Made by a program: the position numbers and the translations under genes. 64,000 bases of DNA from Leptobrachium leishanense (lineage: Eukaryota; Chordata; Amphibia; Anura; Megophryidae). Shown one piece after another: positions 33,800 to 43,789 of the stretch. Below the pieces are notes generated by a model. It was given only the letters and a program-made list of their open reading frames with translations, was not told where the DNA came from and did not search any database. The stretch's first letter is position 1. Every line of letters begins with the position of its first letter. Location: NCBI GenBank assembly GCA_009667805.1, contig CM019064.1:77188400-77252399 (forward strand), read 5' to 3'.

Positions 33800-36740
33800 A
33801 AATTTCAATCAGCTTTGCTTGCAACCATGCTAATCGACCAGCAAGCGGTGAGATTCCAGATGAATTGTGGAGCGGACTGTAATGTCATACCAGCAAGATT
33901 GGTGGAAGACAAATCTAAAATTCTACCATGTGATAAAATGCTAAGGATGTACAATAAGAGCACACTGAAGCCAGTTGGGCTTTGCAAGATTAAAATAAGA
34001 AACCCACGCAATCAAAAGTTATATCAGGCTGAATTCATGGTCATTGACACAGAGGTGTGTCATCCTATACTTGGAAGTAGAGCTATTCGAGCTATGGATC
34101 TGATCTCGGTGCAGCACCAAAATATCCTAAATGTGGAACAAGACGGCGACCACCCAGATGCCATGGTGTGGTGCTGGTCAGCCATCAATAAAGAGTATGC
34201 AGATATTTTTCAAGGAATAGACTGTCTAGAAGGAAAACTGAAATTGGAAGTGGATGCTCTTGTACAGCCTGTTAGACTTCCAAAACAAAAGGTTCCTGTG
34301 TCCTTACTGAAGCCCCTTAAAGAGGAACTTGCCAGTTTAGAACAACAGGATATTATTACCCCCATTGAGAGAAACACAGACTGGATTAGTAGTATGGTGG
34401 TAGTGAAAAAGCTTCCATACTTCCAGATCTAACAAGAGCGAAGATTTTTTCAGTGTGCGATGTCAAGAGTGGATTTTGGCATATTGAATTAGAAGAAGAA
34501 TCCAGCTATTTGACCACTTTCTCTACTCCTTTTGGCCGATACCGCTGGCTTAGAATGCCTATGGGCATCAGTCTTGCCCCAGAAGTGTTCCACAGAAAAC
34601 TAAATCATGCACTGGAAAGATTACAAGGTATCAGGATTATTGCAGATGATATTCTGATTGTAGGAGAAGGAGATACTGAATTGGAAGCCATTCAAGATCA
34701 TGATAAAAAGTTGAGGAACTTGCTAGATCGTTAGAGAAAGACACCTCAAACTCAATCTAGAGAAATTCCAGCTATGGGAAACAGAAGTGCCGTATATAGG
34801 TCACTTATTGTCAGCCCAGGGACTTCACACAGACCCAAGCAAAGTCAAAGCCATTACTGAAATGCCCATACCCTTGGATGTTAAAGGTGCACAGAGATTT
34901 TTGGGGATGGTGAACTATCTTTCAAGGTTTTGTGAGAATCTCTCAGATGCAGGTGAACCACTGCGCCAGCTAACTCAGAAGGATGCAGTGTGGGAGTGGA
35001 CTGAGGTTCAGGAAGTGGCATTTCAGCAGATCAAATCCAAAATCAGCAGTGTACCAGTACTTAAGTATTATAACCCAGATGAACCATTGGAGCTACAATG
35101 TGATGCATCCGAGAAAGGGCTGGGAGCAGCGCTGATGCAAGGTAAACAACCAATAGCTTATGCAAGCAGAGCAATGACGGAGAAAGAGCAAAGTTATGCA
35201 AAGATAGAGAAGGAACTATTAGCAGTCCTCTTTTGTATGGAAAAATCTCATCAATTCACACCTGGTCCGACAGTATCTGTACAATCGGACCATAAGCCCC
35301 TTGAAAACATTATGAAGAAACCCTTACTTAAAGCACCCAGACGTCTTTAGCGTATGAAGTTACGGCTTCAGATGTATGATGCATGTATCAGATACTGCCC
35401 AGGAAAGTCTCTGGCAGTGGCAGACACTTTGAGTAGGGCATATCTAGAAGAAGGTTCCATGGAAGGCTCAGTGGAGCACCAGGTTGAATCTATTGATATG
35501 CTCCAATATCTACCAATCTGCAGCAGGAGGCTTGTCGCTATACAACAAAGCACAGATAAAGACAAGACTTTACAAGCAGTGAAGCAAATTGTGTTGAGGG
35601 GATGGCCTCATGCAAAGGAACAAGTACCCCTAGAGCAGTGTTTCCCAAACCTGTCCTCGGGACTCTCAACCAGGTCAGATTTTTCAGATCACCTTGGGGA
35701 AAAGCAGACTGTATTCTGCAATCACTGAGCAGCAAATCATATCAACTGTGCTGTGCTTCACATATCCTGCAAACCTGGTGAGGTGGAGGGTCCTGACAGG
35801 TTTGGGAAACACTGCCCTAGAGGCTTCACCATTTTACCACCTATGTGAAGAACTGAGTGTACAGGATGGTGTTTTGTTCAAAGGCGAGCGAGTAGTTCTT
35901 CCATTTGAACTTCGAACCGATATTATGTCTCTGATACACTCTTCAAATTTTGGAGCGGAAGGATGTCTACGTAGAGCCAGGGAGAGTGTTTACTGGCCTG
36001 GAATGAATGCACAGTTGAAAGAGTATATTGACCAATGTGACATATGTTGTACATTTGATACTAATCAACAAAAGGAGACATTTATGCCTCATGAGATCCC
36101 AACTAGACCATGGGAAAGGCTTGGCATTGATTTTCTCACATTCTATGGCAAGGAGTATTTAATAACCGTGGACTATGACTCTAATTTCTGGGAGATAGAA
36201 CAGCTTCAGGATACTAGATCTACTACAATAAAAAGAAAATTAAAGGCCCATTTTGATATGGAATCCCAGACACTGTATGTTCAGATAATGGACTCCAGTT
36301 TATTTCAATGGATTTTAAAGACTTCAGTATGAATTGGGACTTTGACCACGTTACCTCATCATCAGGATACCCTCAAAGCAACAGGAAGGTATAGTCAGCA
36401 GTAAAGACAGCCAAGAAAGTGCTGCAAAAGGCTGTGTCTTTTGGAAATGATCCTTATTTGGCATTACTGGATCATCGCAACACACCGACACAAGGCATGG
36501 AGTGTAGTCCTGCTCAAAGACTGATGGGTCGACGAACCAAATCGTTACTTCTAATGAGATGGAATCTGTTAAAACAGGATCAAGTGATGAATGACCGGCA
36601 CCAAAGCCTTTGCAGGAACAAGCAGGCATTGCAAGCGACTCAGTACAGCAGGTGAACCAAAGACATGCAGCCTCTAAATGTGGGTGAACAGGTATGGATA
36701 CAACCTCCAACGAACTAGGGAAAAGAGTGGCGGAAAGCTT
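33800..36740 (+). pseudogene. pol of the gypsy element: protease, RT, RNase H, integrase remnants
   Basis: Order along the plus strand. The protease region at about 33855 has NCGADCNV where an active enzyme has a D-T/S-G motif. The start of reverse transcriptase lies at 34200-34430 and ends in a frameshift. The palm block MCDVKSGFWHIELEEES is at 34453, and IADDILIVGEG at about 34645 holds the double aspartate. RNase H QCDASEKGLGAAL is at about 35096 and SDHKPLE at about 35287. An integrase zinc-finger remnant with SVYWPGMN and CDICC lies at 35930-36050, with an asparagine where the second histidine is expected. A core piece IDFLTFYG is at 36126 and an SDNG block near 36272. Stops, frameshifts and a hAT MITE break it throughout. 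Confidence 0.85.
35636..35814. mobile_element. hAT MITE in pol, perfect 8-bp target duplication
   Basis: The ends are CAGTGTTTCCCAAACCTGTC and GACAGGTTTGGGAAACACTG, perfect inverted repeats. CCCTAGAG flanks the element at 35628-35635 and 35815-35822. It lies between the RNase H and integrase parts of the gypsy pol and is younger than the gypsy insertion. Confidence 0.93.
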
Positions 36741-37154
36741 GCCTAAAAGCACCTGTAGGAATCAGATCATATGAAGTGGTAACAGAGTCAGGACAGGTTC
36801 TGAGAAGAAACAGGAGGCACTAACACTACATGCCTTCAAATAAGGACACAAACTAGCACCCAAGAGGAATATCACATGGAGGATACAAACCAGCCATCAA
36901 TGGCAAATAACACAGAAGAAGGTCAAGAAGAAGACACAGATACAATGCGGGATGACAACAGAGTCCTGCTAGAACACCCACAAGTCTCCAGAAACACCCA
37001 GAATAGAAGTGGGAGATGTATCCAAAAGCCAGCTTATCTATATGACTATTTGGACTAAGTTTACACCACTGGAAGAATGCTTTTCAGGAACTGAATACCA
37101 CCTGGAATTGAACTTAAGAGACAAAGACTTCCATGTCCCCAAAAAATGAAAAGA

Positions 37155-37385
37155 TGTATCAATATGTATGGAACCAGAACAGAGAGTGTTTGGTTCCAGG
37201 GGACGTTTAATATATGTTGCACTGCAGTTCAGCAGGAAGTAGTTAATCAGGAAGTCAGACACATGGACACTGAGTAGAAGTTAGAGCTGAAGTTTATATA
37301 ATTTGTTATAAGTTGTTTTAATAAATTTACCATAGCACTGGGGCTGGAGTCTGAGAGGCTATTTCATAAGCAGCAACATTTATAC

Positions 37386-37386
<1 letters not shown>
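37155..37386 (+). repeat. 3' LTR of the gypsy element
   Basis: Copy of the 5' LTR, preceded by an A/G-rich stretch (AAAAAATGAAAAGA, 37141-37154) in the polypurine-tract position. The last two bases are CT instead of CA. Confidence 0.88.
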
Positions 37387-37443
<57 letters not shown>

Positions 37444-37919
37444 CATCCATCCATCTATTTTCTATTTATCCATCTAGTCATCTGTTTATCTATCCAATCA
37501 TGTTTATCTATCCATCTATTCATCGATCTATTCATCCTTTTATCTAGCTATCTATTCATCTGTTTATCCATCTATTTGTCTATTCATCCATCTATTCATC
37601 CTTTAATCTGGCTATCTATTCATCGGTTTATCTATCCATCTATTCATCCATCTATTCATCCTTTTATCTAGCTATCTATTCATCTGTTTATCCATCTATT
37701 TGTCTATTCATCCATCTATTCATCCTTTAATCTGGCTATCTATTCATCGGTTTATCTATCCATCTATTCATCCTTTTATCTAGCTATCTATTCATCTGTT
37801 TATCTATCCATCTATTCATCCTTTTATCTAGCTATCTATTCGTCTGTTTATCTTTCCATCTATTCGTCTACTCATCATTCTATACATCTGTTTATCTATC
37901 TATCCGTCTGTTTATCTAT
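37387..37919. repeat. TATC/ATCT microsatellite with longer-period structure
   Basis: A pure ATCT run at 37386-37442 grades into a degenerate array in which CTATTCATC, TTTATCTA and GCTATCTATTCATC recur with periods near 60-110 bp. The same type of repeat lies on the other side of the gypsy element at 32447-32494, so the element split one microsatellite. Confidence 0.9.
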
Positions 37920-38071
37920 GTTTTTTTTGTTTAGTGGTCACTTTCTTGTCTCTTGTCTTCCCAGTGTACATTACAGTACAATTAACCAAGATTTCCAGCA
38001 GATGGTGCTGGTCGTGTGCAATGTTTCTAACATGTTACAGCCCCCTTTTCAATGACTGCAACAAAGCTCAC

Positions 38072-38110
38072 AAAATTTAAAAGGCTTTAGAGCAGGGAAT
38101 GTCTCCAGCA
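38072..38110 (+). promoter_or_regulatory. Candidate core promoter (TATA-like box)
   Basis: AAATTTAAAAGGCTTTAGAG has a TTTAAAAGG box starting at about 38077. A start of transcription about 25-30 bp later would give a leader of roughly 125 bases before the ATG at 38232. Supported only by position and sequence. Confidence 0.4.
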
Positions 38111-38231
38111 GCCATGTCCTGTGTGCTCAACTGAGCTATTTCATGTCAGAACCTCTTTGCTTAACGCTGGACCTTGTAAACTGCAAAAGTCTGCTTTAAG
38201 AGTCCTGTATTCAGTCATCTCTTCAATCAAA

Positions 38232-38383
38232 ATGACAACTTGGCTTGTCCTGCTATGGTCCTTGAATTTTTTTGGATTTACCTATGGGACCGGTTTTATG
38301 TATCAATTCCCAGCATCCAATCTGCAGCACAACTATCCTGATCAGAACGCAGCATCAGCCGCAAACAGCTTTTCGAACCGCAG
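38232..38383 (+). CDS. Candidate first coding exon of an unidentified secreted protein
   Basis: The ATG at 38232 has an A at -3. The first 20 residues, MTTWLVLLWSLNFFGFTYGT, form a clear hydrophobic signal peptide, with likely cleavage around the TYG/TG site. About 30 further residues are rich in N, S, Q and A (for example QFPASNLQHNYPDQNAASAA). The frame ends at CAG followed by GTGAGT, a consensus splice donor, leaving a phase-2 exon end. A TATA-like box lies about 155 bp upstream. The stretch does not match any repeat family seen here. I do not recognise the protein, and no second exon was found downstream in the window, which would require an intron reaching past the repeats or out of the window. 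Confidence 0.5.
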
Positions 38384-38389
38384 GTGAGT
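38384..38389 (+). promoter_or_regulatory. Splice donor GTGAGT
   Basis: CAG|GTGAGTA matches the vertebrate donor consensus at eight of nine positions or better and closes the exon at 38383. Confidence 0.5.
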
Positions 38390-38643
38390 AAAATCCATAA
38401 TGGTGTAACATATACTTAAAATAGGGAATTATACTTACTAAGCCATACTAAAGTAAATATGTGCAGAGCTCAGCCAAAATACCACGTGTTTGTAAACTAC
38501 AGAAGAACCCATATGCAGGACATGCATTTGTATTCCTTTTACAAGCTTGACACATTGTGCACAACAAGACAGATGATTTTGTGGACTTGAAGGAAATGTT
38601 GAACTTTCTTTTAAGTAACTAAAATGAGGTTTTGGATTACAAT

Positions 38644-38760
38644 TACTTTAAAGTGCCAACATATTCCGCAGCGCTGTACTATGGGTAGGACAATACAAAC
38701 ATGACATTAACAAACAAAATCGACACATAGATTACATATTCTGACCCTGTTCATAGTAAT
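38644..38760 (-). mobile_element. L2-like LINE 3' tail, minus strand
   Basis: AAGTGCCAACATATTCCGCA and GCGCTGTAC are the inverted 3' terminus of the L2-like family; the next 90 bp with GGACAATACAAACATGACAT are the adjoining untranslated region. Confidence 0.7.
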
Positions 38761-39005
38761 GGCTGATAACACAGCATTACACATGGAAATTATTAAACAC
38801 AGGCTTATTTTGGAGAGATGCTGGGAGTTGCAGTGCTCTATGGCGTGTTTAATGAGTGTCACTCAGCATCCTCATTTGATAACTATTTGTTTTCAATGAG
38901 AACTCAACCGCAAAGTCATCTCCAGTGTCCACAGGTGGTGAAATGCTGAACAGGGAACTTACCTTGAATTTAACACTGAGGTTTACACACACATATATAT
39001 ATTTA
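38761..39005. other. No recognisable feature
   Basis: Mixed-composition DNA, no supported gene. GCTGGGAGTTGCAGTGCTC at 38821 resembles hAT MITE interiors but has no ends. Confidence 0.3.
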
Positions 39006-39150
39006 TCCGAAATTCCAGCAACACCTTCAAAAATAAAGACAGTGAAAAAGAGGTGCTAGGCCTGTATGCAATATAGAAAATCCAACAGATGGCCGCACTC
39101 AATCAAAAATAAAATCACACAATTTATTGGTACATATTAAAAAACAAATC

Positions 39151-39186
39151 CCAACGTTTCGGCTCTCTTAGGAGCCATTATCAAAC
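39151..39186 (-). ncRNA. Hammerhead-like motif 5a (left arm)
   Basis: Read on the minus strand: TTGATAA, one extra T, stem II GGCTC/GAGCC with a six-base loop, GAAA, and ACGT as a short palindromic stem III followed by TGGG. Compared with the canonical core, C3 is U and G8 is A, so classical cleavage is unlikely. Stem I pairing was not found. Confidence 0.4.
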
Positions 39187-39189
39187 CCA

Positions 39190-39930
39190 AGGGCTGAATA
39201 TAGAATATTTGATACAGTCCTAACCTCAACATCTGAGGGTTGGGATTTAGGGGTTATTATTTCAGAGGATCTAAGGGTAAGTAGTCAATGTAATAGAGCA
39301 GCAGGAAATGCTGGCAGAATGCTTGGTTGTGTAGGGAGAGGTATTAGCAGTAGGAAAAGGGAAGTGCTCATGCCACTGTACAGAGCACTGGTGAGACCTC
39401 ACTTGGAGTACTGTGTGCAGTACTGGAGACCGTATCTCCAGAAGGATATAGACATCTTAGAGAGAGTTCAGAGAAGGGCTACTAAAATGGTGTACGGCTT
39501 GAAGGAGAAAAGTTACCAGGAAAGGCTTAATGATCTTAACATGTACAGCTTGGAAAAAAGACGAGACAGAGGAGATATGATAGAAACATTTAAATACGTA
39601 AAGGGAATCCACAAGGTAGAGGAAGGGAGTATATTTAAAAGGAAACAAAGTAGCAAAACAAGAGGACATAGTCTTAGATTAGAGGGGCAAAGGTTTAAAA
39701 GTAACATCAGGAAGCATTATTTTACTGAGAGGGTGGTGGATACATGGAACAGTCTTCCAGTTGAAGTGGTAGAGGCCAAAACAGTAATTGAATTTAAGCA
39801 ATCATGGGATAGGCATAAGGCTATCCTAAACAAAAGATAAATCCAGGTAATGTATCCATGTAATTGGGCAGACTAGATGGGCCGAAAGGTTCTTATCTGC
39901 CGACATTATTCTATGTTTCTATGTTTCTAT
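39190..39930 (+). mobile_element. CR1 LINE, 5'-truncated copy with 3' tail
   Basis: It includes the open frame above and a short 3' region, GGGCAGACTAGATGGGCCG and GGTTCTTATCTGCCGACAT, ending in ATTCTATGTTTCTATGTTTC, the repeated 8-mer tail that marks CR1 3' ends. It lies between the two arms of the inverted-repeat element. Confidence 0.85.
39220..39840 (+). CDS. CR1 LINE reverse transcriptase, C-terminal tail (5'-truncated)
   Basis: An open frame of about 206 codons ends at the TAA at 39838. It holds the standard CR1 tail blocks in order: GWDLGVIISEDLRVS, VLMPLYRALVRPHLEYCVQY, ERVQRRATKMVYGLKEKSYQ, LEKRRDRGDMIETFKYVKG, HYFTERVVDTWNSLPVEVVE and EFKQSWDRHK. These belong to the thumb and C-terminal region of the polymerase. 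The endonuclease and catalytic palm are missing, as usual for 5'-truncated CR1 copies. The tail is intact, which suggests a fairly young insertion. Confidence 0.85.
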   Translation, partial: LTSTSEGWDLGVIISEDLRVSSQCNRAAGNAGRMLGCVGRGISSRKREVLMPLYRALVRPHLEYCVQYWRPYLQKDIDILERVQRRATKMVYGLKEKSYQERLNDLNMYSLEKRRDRGDMIETFKYVKGIHKVEEGSIFKRKQSSKTRGHSLRLEGQRFKSNIRKHYFTERVVDTWNSLPVEVVEAKTVIEFKQSWDRHKAILNKR

Positions 39931-39958
39931 CATGGTTTCTAAGGTTTCCAAGGAAACC

Positions 39959-39988
39959 TTGATAATGGCTCCTAAGAGAGCCGAAACA
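39959..39988 (+). ncRNA. Hammerhead-like motif 5b (right arm, damaged)
   Basis: TTGATAATGGCTC, CTAAGA loop, GAGCC, GAAAC as in the left arm, but GTTGGG after the core is replaced by AAAAGG, which removes the palindromic stem III. Confidence 0.35.
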
Positions 39989-40064
39989 AAAGGATTTGTT
40001 TTTTAATATGTACCAATAAATTTTGTTATTTTATTTTTGATTGAGTGCGGCCATCTGTTGGATT

Positions 40065-40367
40065 ATATATTTATATACATATATTTAAACAAATTGACAT
40101 TTTACAACATTTAATGAAAACACTAATTTTAACAAGTACGTTCATTATGTTTGTTACCTGTCCTGTCACATGACAGATTAAAAATATAATTTCACTACTA
40201 TAACATATTTACATTACTATACACAAACTATATGCAACCTGATGAACAGAAGGTTGCTGGTAATGATAACTGTTGGTAGAAAGAGACTGAATAAGCATAA
40301 AGATATATGAATGAAACAGTCTCCACCTCTCTGGGAATTTTGTATTAAAATGAATGAATACAATTAG
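40065..40367. other. No recognisable feature
   Basis: AT-rich DNA, no supported gene. Confidence 0.35.
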
Positions 40368-40500
40368 AATTACTTATAAAGCGCCAACATATTCCACAGC
40401 GCTGTAGAATAGATGGGACTAAACAATCATCAGGTTAACACACAGAAAAGAGCAGGAATAGAGGATCCTGTTCAAGAGCTTGCAATCTTAGGGGAATGTT
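40368..40500 (-). mobile_element. L2-like LINE 3' tail, minus strand
   Basis: ATAAAGCGCCAACATATTCC and ACAGCGCTGTAG followed by ACTAAACAATCATCAGG and CAAGAGCTTGCAATCTTA, the inverted 3' region of an L2-like LINE. Confidence 0.7.
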
Positions 40501-40906
40501 CAAGAGAGTGATGTGTTGGGCATTGATGCTCATTATGCTGTATGCAATAGTGAAAGACAGATAACTTGATGAGGTATTAACGCCAGAGGATATTTATGCA
40601 CAAAGATGTAAGATATTGATTGCTTTTACTTTAGATTATTTGATTTGAGATGGGTGTAACTGAAAGTGATATTTTCCTTTTAATTGGTTAATCATGTAGC
40701 CACCTTTGTGATTTATGTAGAATGCCCCGTAGAGGGCAGTATTGGTCTGGAGTGGACAGGGCTGGATACAGTCTCTGGGGTTATAGCCTGTTCTTTATCT
40801 TAGAGTTCATTCATTGACTCATGATACAGCAATATTATACAGCAACTGTATGTTACATGTAACGCTGTTCCGATACTGTATATAAAAGCACGTGACAAAG
40901 TAAATA
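40501..40906. other. No recognisable feature
   Basis: No supported gene or repeat end. Confidence 0.35.
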
Positions 40907-40910
40907 TTAA

Positions 40911-41544
40911 AGGAACACTCCACTGAAAAGTGGAGGTCCCTTTCTTGCCCTTAAATATTTGGGCAGAGGATGCGGACAGCCAGTGCCCACTTATATTTAG
41001 AATTTTTCTATTATTTTGGCTAATTTTACTCACCTTTTTGTCCCTCGCCACACACAGCTCCTCCTGTTCGGCTCAGGGACTCCCAAACCCAGAAGTCCCT
41101 GAGGCTTTTCTTGTACAATTTACGCTCCGTGCGCTACTTGCGTAGCATAGGAAACACAAATTGCATACCGCAGGTTGTGAACTTTTACGTACACAAGACC
41201 CGAACCAACTGCGCAGAACGATGGATTGGAGCTGCATACATGTGCAGCTCCGATCCATCGCGGTCTCTCTGAGACCGATCGATGACGCGATGGGTCTCAG
41301 AGATGGTGACGTCGGTAAGCTCCCTGTGTGCCGGCGTCACCCATAACCGAGTAGTAACCGCAGCTGGGAAATTCAAATTTCCTGGCTGCTGGTGACACTG
41401 ATTGGGGGAGGAGGAAGAAACTCCCCCTCTTCACCCAGCTTATTACCAATAAAAGGGGTGCTGAGGAGGGGGGGCAAGGGGGGCACTCCCCAAATCCTGA
41501 CCATTGTAAAAATATAAAGTGCTCAGTAAGAGTAGCGTGCTCCT
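40911..41544. mobile_element. T2-type MITE (TTAAAGGAAC ends, TTAA target)
   Basis: TTAA at 40907-40910 precedes AGGAACACTCCACTG, and AGTAGCGTGCTCCT precedes TTAA at 41545-41548. TTAAAGGRR is the hallmark of the amphibian T2 family, now placed with Kolobok. The 634-bp interior has a hairpin at 41219-41260 (CGATGGATTGGAGCTGCATA against TGTGCAGCTCCGATCCATCG) and a second GGTCTCTCTGAGACC hairpin. Non-coding. Confidence 0.8.
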
Positions 41545-41548
41545 TTAA

Positions 41549-42006
41549 GTCATGCTTATAAATGTACATGTGCACGATCAGTTTCATGACGTTAATATTG
41601 AAAAGATAAAATAATTGGAATATGATTTCTCTAGACTGGGTCAACAAATTCTGTGGTACAAAGTAATCTGTATTAGGTTAAGAGGTTTATTCATAAAATA
41701 TGAATTATTTTTTTATCAACAAGAAGCATCTAGTTGAAACAAGCAAATTATCAATTTTGCATCTCAGCTGTCAAACCCTATAACATATTGCCGAGTGGAA
41801 ACAGCCGTATTCTCACAGGCAAGACTAAACTCGACTGAAGGAAATGCTTATACACTAGTAGTGCTCATGGATTTAGAATAGCTCTAATTAAAATGGGTCT
41901 GTTTCTTGCGATTTACCGCTGTTGTATCATCAGCCATAGGTGCAACACGTGCAGGTTTATGTTAAGTGAAATGAGTAAATAATATTAAACCCTCTATGTG
42001 CATAAC
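41549..42006. other. No recognisable feature
   Basis: AT-rich DNA, no supported gene. Confidence 0.35.
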
Positions 42007-42252
42007 CGCGGCTATCCTGAGAACCACGCTTTGTGTACTGACCCAGCTATTTCTGAGAACCCCACTTTGTGTACTGACCCAGCTATTTCTGAGAACCCCG
42101 CTTGGTGTACTGACCCAGCTATTTCTGAGAACCCCGCTTTGTGTACTGACCCAGCTATTTCTGAGAACCCCGCTTTGTGTACTGACCCAGCTATTTCTGA
42201 GAACCCCGCTTTGTGTACTGACCCAGCTATTTCTGAGAACCCTGCTTTGTGT
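42007..42252. repeat. Minisatellite, 36-bp unit, about 6.5 copies
   Basis: The unit is CTTTGTGTACTGACCCAGCT plus ATTTCTGAGAACCCCG with very few differences between copies. Since 36 is a multiple of three, all six frames stay open through much of it and give apparent repeat proteins. The first and last copies are degenerate. Confidence 0.92.
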
Positions 42253-42679
42253 ATGACCATCGCTATTCCTGACAACCCTGAGTGTAAATCTTGGTATAAG
42301 GCTGACCCTCTTCATTGGCAGTAATAACTATGCTTTCAGGGCCTACTAGGTACTCCTACTCTGGGGCCTGTTAACCCTTGCTATTCCCTGAAGTTAGTCA
42401 GCCATACCGACCATCCAAGGATCGGAGGGGTAGATAGGATACTGTGTACACGGACCAGCAACGGGATCCGTGACAGAGAGACATCCAAACCCCGAAAGCA
42501 ATTTACTTTGCGCTGAGGAGATATACATACTTATATGTTTAGGGGAAACCACTGTTTTCTGAATCAACTTTGGGGTTCTGGTGGTGGTGCTTGTTGTGTG
42601 GTGCTGTACCATAATCTTTTCAATAAAGTAATGTGCTTGAATCACCCTGAAATTACACCCTCCCACACACGCACACCAG
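42253..42679. other. No recognisable feature
   Basis: No supported gene or repeat end. Confidence 0.35.
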
Positions 42680-42743
42680 GGCCATGGAAAAAATGTCTTC
42701 CACAAAACCAGGTCCCTGGTGCCACAAAGGTTTGGGATGGCTG
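42680..42743 (-). mobile_element. hAT terminal fragment
   Basis: Read on the minus strand it begins CAGCCATCCCAAACC and continues GGCACCAGGGACCTGGTTTT, GTGGAAGACATTTTTTCCA. This is a widespread vertebrate hAT end (consensus CAGTGGTCCCCAACC). Only one end is present. Confidence 0.6.
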
Positions 42744-42830
42744 AGCTAGAGGGATTGAGGTGGAGAAAGACAAGAGGAGTTTTATTGGTTGTCAGGATCA
42801 CTAGTGCCAGGAATGGTATAATTTCCCTTA
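42744..42830 (-). mobile_element. L2-like LINE fragment, minus strand
   Basis: CTAGAGGGATTGAGGTGGAG and GTCAGGATCACTAGTGCCAG match CTAGAGGGATTGGGGTTGAG and GGCAGGATCATTAGTGCCAG at 53803-53865, the inverted 3' region of the L2-like family. Confidence 0.7.
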
Positions 42831-43148
42831 TTGGAGCAGAGGTAACGATTGACCTTGAGTTGCTTCTTATTCATAGGGCTGTTAGTGCTTTTTTGTCCAT
42901 ACAAAGCCATTTTTGTTTGTTTTGTGAATGAACCTTAGTTATTACCACGGTATTTTTTTCTTTAACAACAGCTCACTTTCTATAGCTAATACTCCAAATT
43001 CAGTTCAGAAGGTGTCGCTGATCAAAAGCTGGTATCCAATAGTTTTTTTATACTCTTAAATATGAGCATTACGACAAATGGCCATCACTCATAAATCTCT
43101 GCCTATGACCAAGCAGGCCTGCACACGTGTATGTGTACACATGGGACC
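42831..43148. other. No recognisable feature
   Basis: No supported gene. The right end borders a 25-bp direct repeat that flanks the hAT MITE at 43181. Confidence 0.35.
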
Positions 43149-43180
43149 TGTTTATGCCATTTACGTAGAGTGATGTTTAT

Positions 43181-43781
43181 TAGGGATGTGCGTTTCGGGT
43201 TTCGGAATTTCGGAATTTTCACGAAATTTCCCGATTCGTGTTTTCGGATGCGGCTGAATTTCCGAAAAATTTTAGATCCGAAAATTTCAGATCCGAAATG
43301 TTTTCTGAGCCGAAACGAAATATTTTCGGATTTTTCGAATGGACTTGAAATGTGTCAAACGAGGAGAACAGATGTTCCGAAAAACGAAAATTTTCCGAAA
43401 AACGAAAATTTTCAGAAAAACGAAAATTTTGTAAAAACGAAAATTTTCTGAAAAACAAAATTTTTTCGAAAAAACGAAAAGTCGATACAAAAAACGGGCA
43501 AAATGACACTAAAAATACAAAAAATGGTCGATATTCCGAAAAATGTGCAATTCCGAAAAACGAAAATTTCCGAAATTACGAAAAGTCGATACAAAAACCG
43601 AGCACAGTGACACGAAAATACGAAAAATGGTCGAAATTCTGAAAAAAAAATGTACACGAAAAACGGGCCGAACCGAATCGAATCGAAACCGAAATCGGTC
43701 GAAACGAGCCGAATCGAAAAGTTTAAAAATCCGAAAAATCGAACCGAATCGAACCGAAAAAAAAATCGGTGCACAAGCCTA
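43181..43781. mobile_element. hAT MITE, family F copy 1, perfect 8-bp target duplication
   Basis: The ends are TAGGGATGTGCG and GGTGCACAAGCCTA; ATGTTTAT flanks it at 43173-43180 and 43782-43789. The interior is packed with TTCCGAAAAACGAAAATTT-like words, and the right part has AACCGAATCGAACCGAA words. Frames open across it on both strands reflect this simple composition. Copy 2 lies at 48488-49351. Confidence 0.92.
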
Positions 43782-43789
43782 ATGTTTAT

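Larger units (their letters stand above)
32495..37386 (+). mobile_element. Ty3/gypsy LTR retrotransposon, full length, decayed
   Basis: Two LTRs (32495-32728 and 37155-37386) flank a 4.4 kb interior with gag, protease, reverse transcriptase, RNase H and integrase remnants in gypsy order. The LTRs start TGTATCAATATGTAT and the 5' one ends TTTATACA; the 3' one ends in CT, probably a point change. CTATC flanks the element on both sides (32490-32494 and 37387-37391), but the target is a TATC microsatellite, so the duplication is not unique. The LTRs differ at about a dozen positions by eye, so the copy is not recent. A Harbinger MITE sits in gag and a hAT MITE in pol. All coding parts carry stops or frameshifts. 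Confidence 0.9.
39006..40064. mobile_element. Inverted-repeat element with ribozyme-like ends, interrupted by CR1
   Basis: The arm at 39079-39183 and the arm at 39960-40064 are reverse complements over about 105 bp, from AATCCAACAGATGGCCGCAC to the ribozyme-like hairpin, with a few differences and one small change at the GAAAC site of the right arm. A CR1 tail occupies the centre. The outermost left piece (39006-39078) has no partner. AT-rich ATATATTTATA words flank both sides and could be a target duplication but are low in complexity. Penelope-like elements can have inverted terminal repeats, so a non-autonomous Penelope relative is the favoured reading. Confidence 0.55.

Noticed and set aside
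41996..42324. Repeat-protein frames of 86-117 codons on both strands
   Set aside because: 36-bp minisatellite artefact; several frames are open at once and none has a start, signal or splice context.
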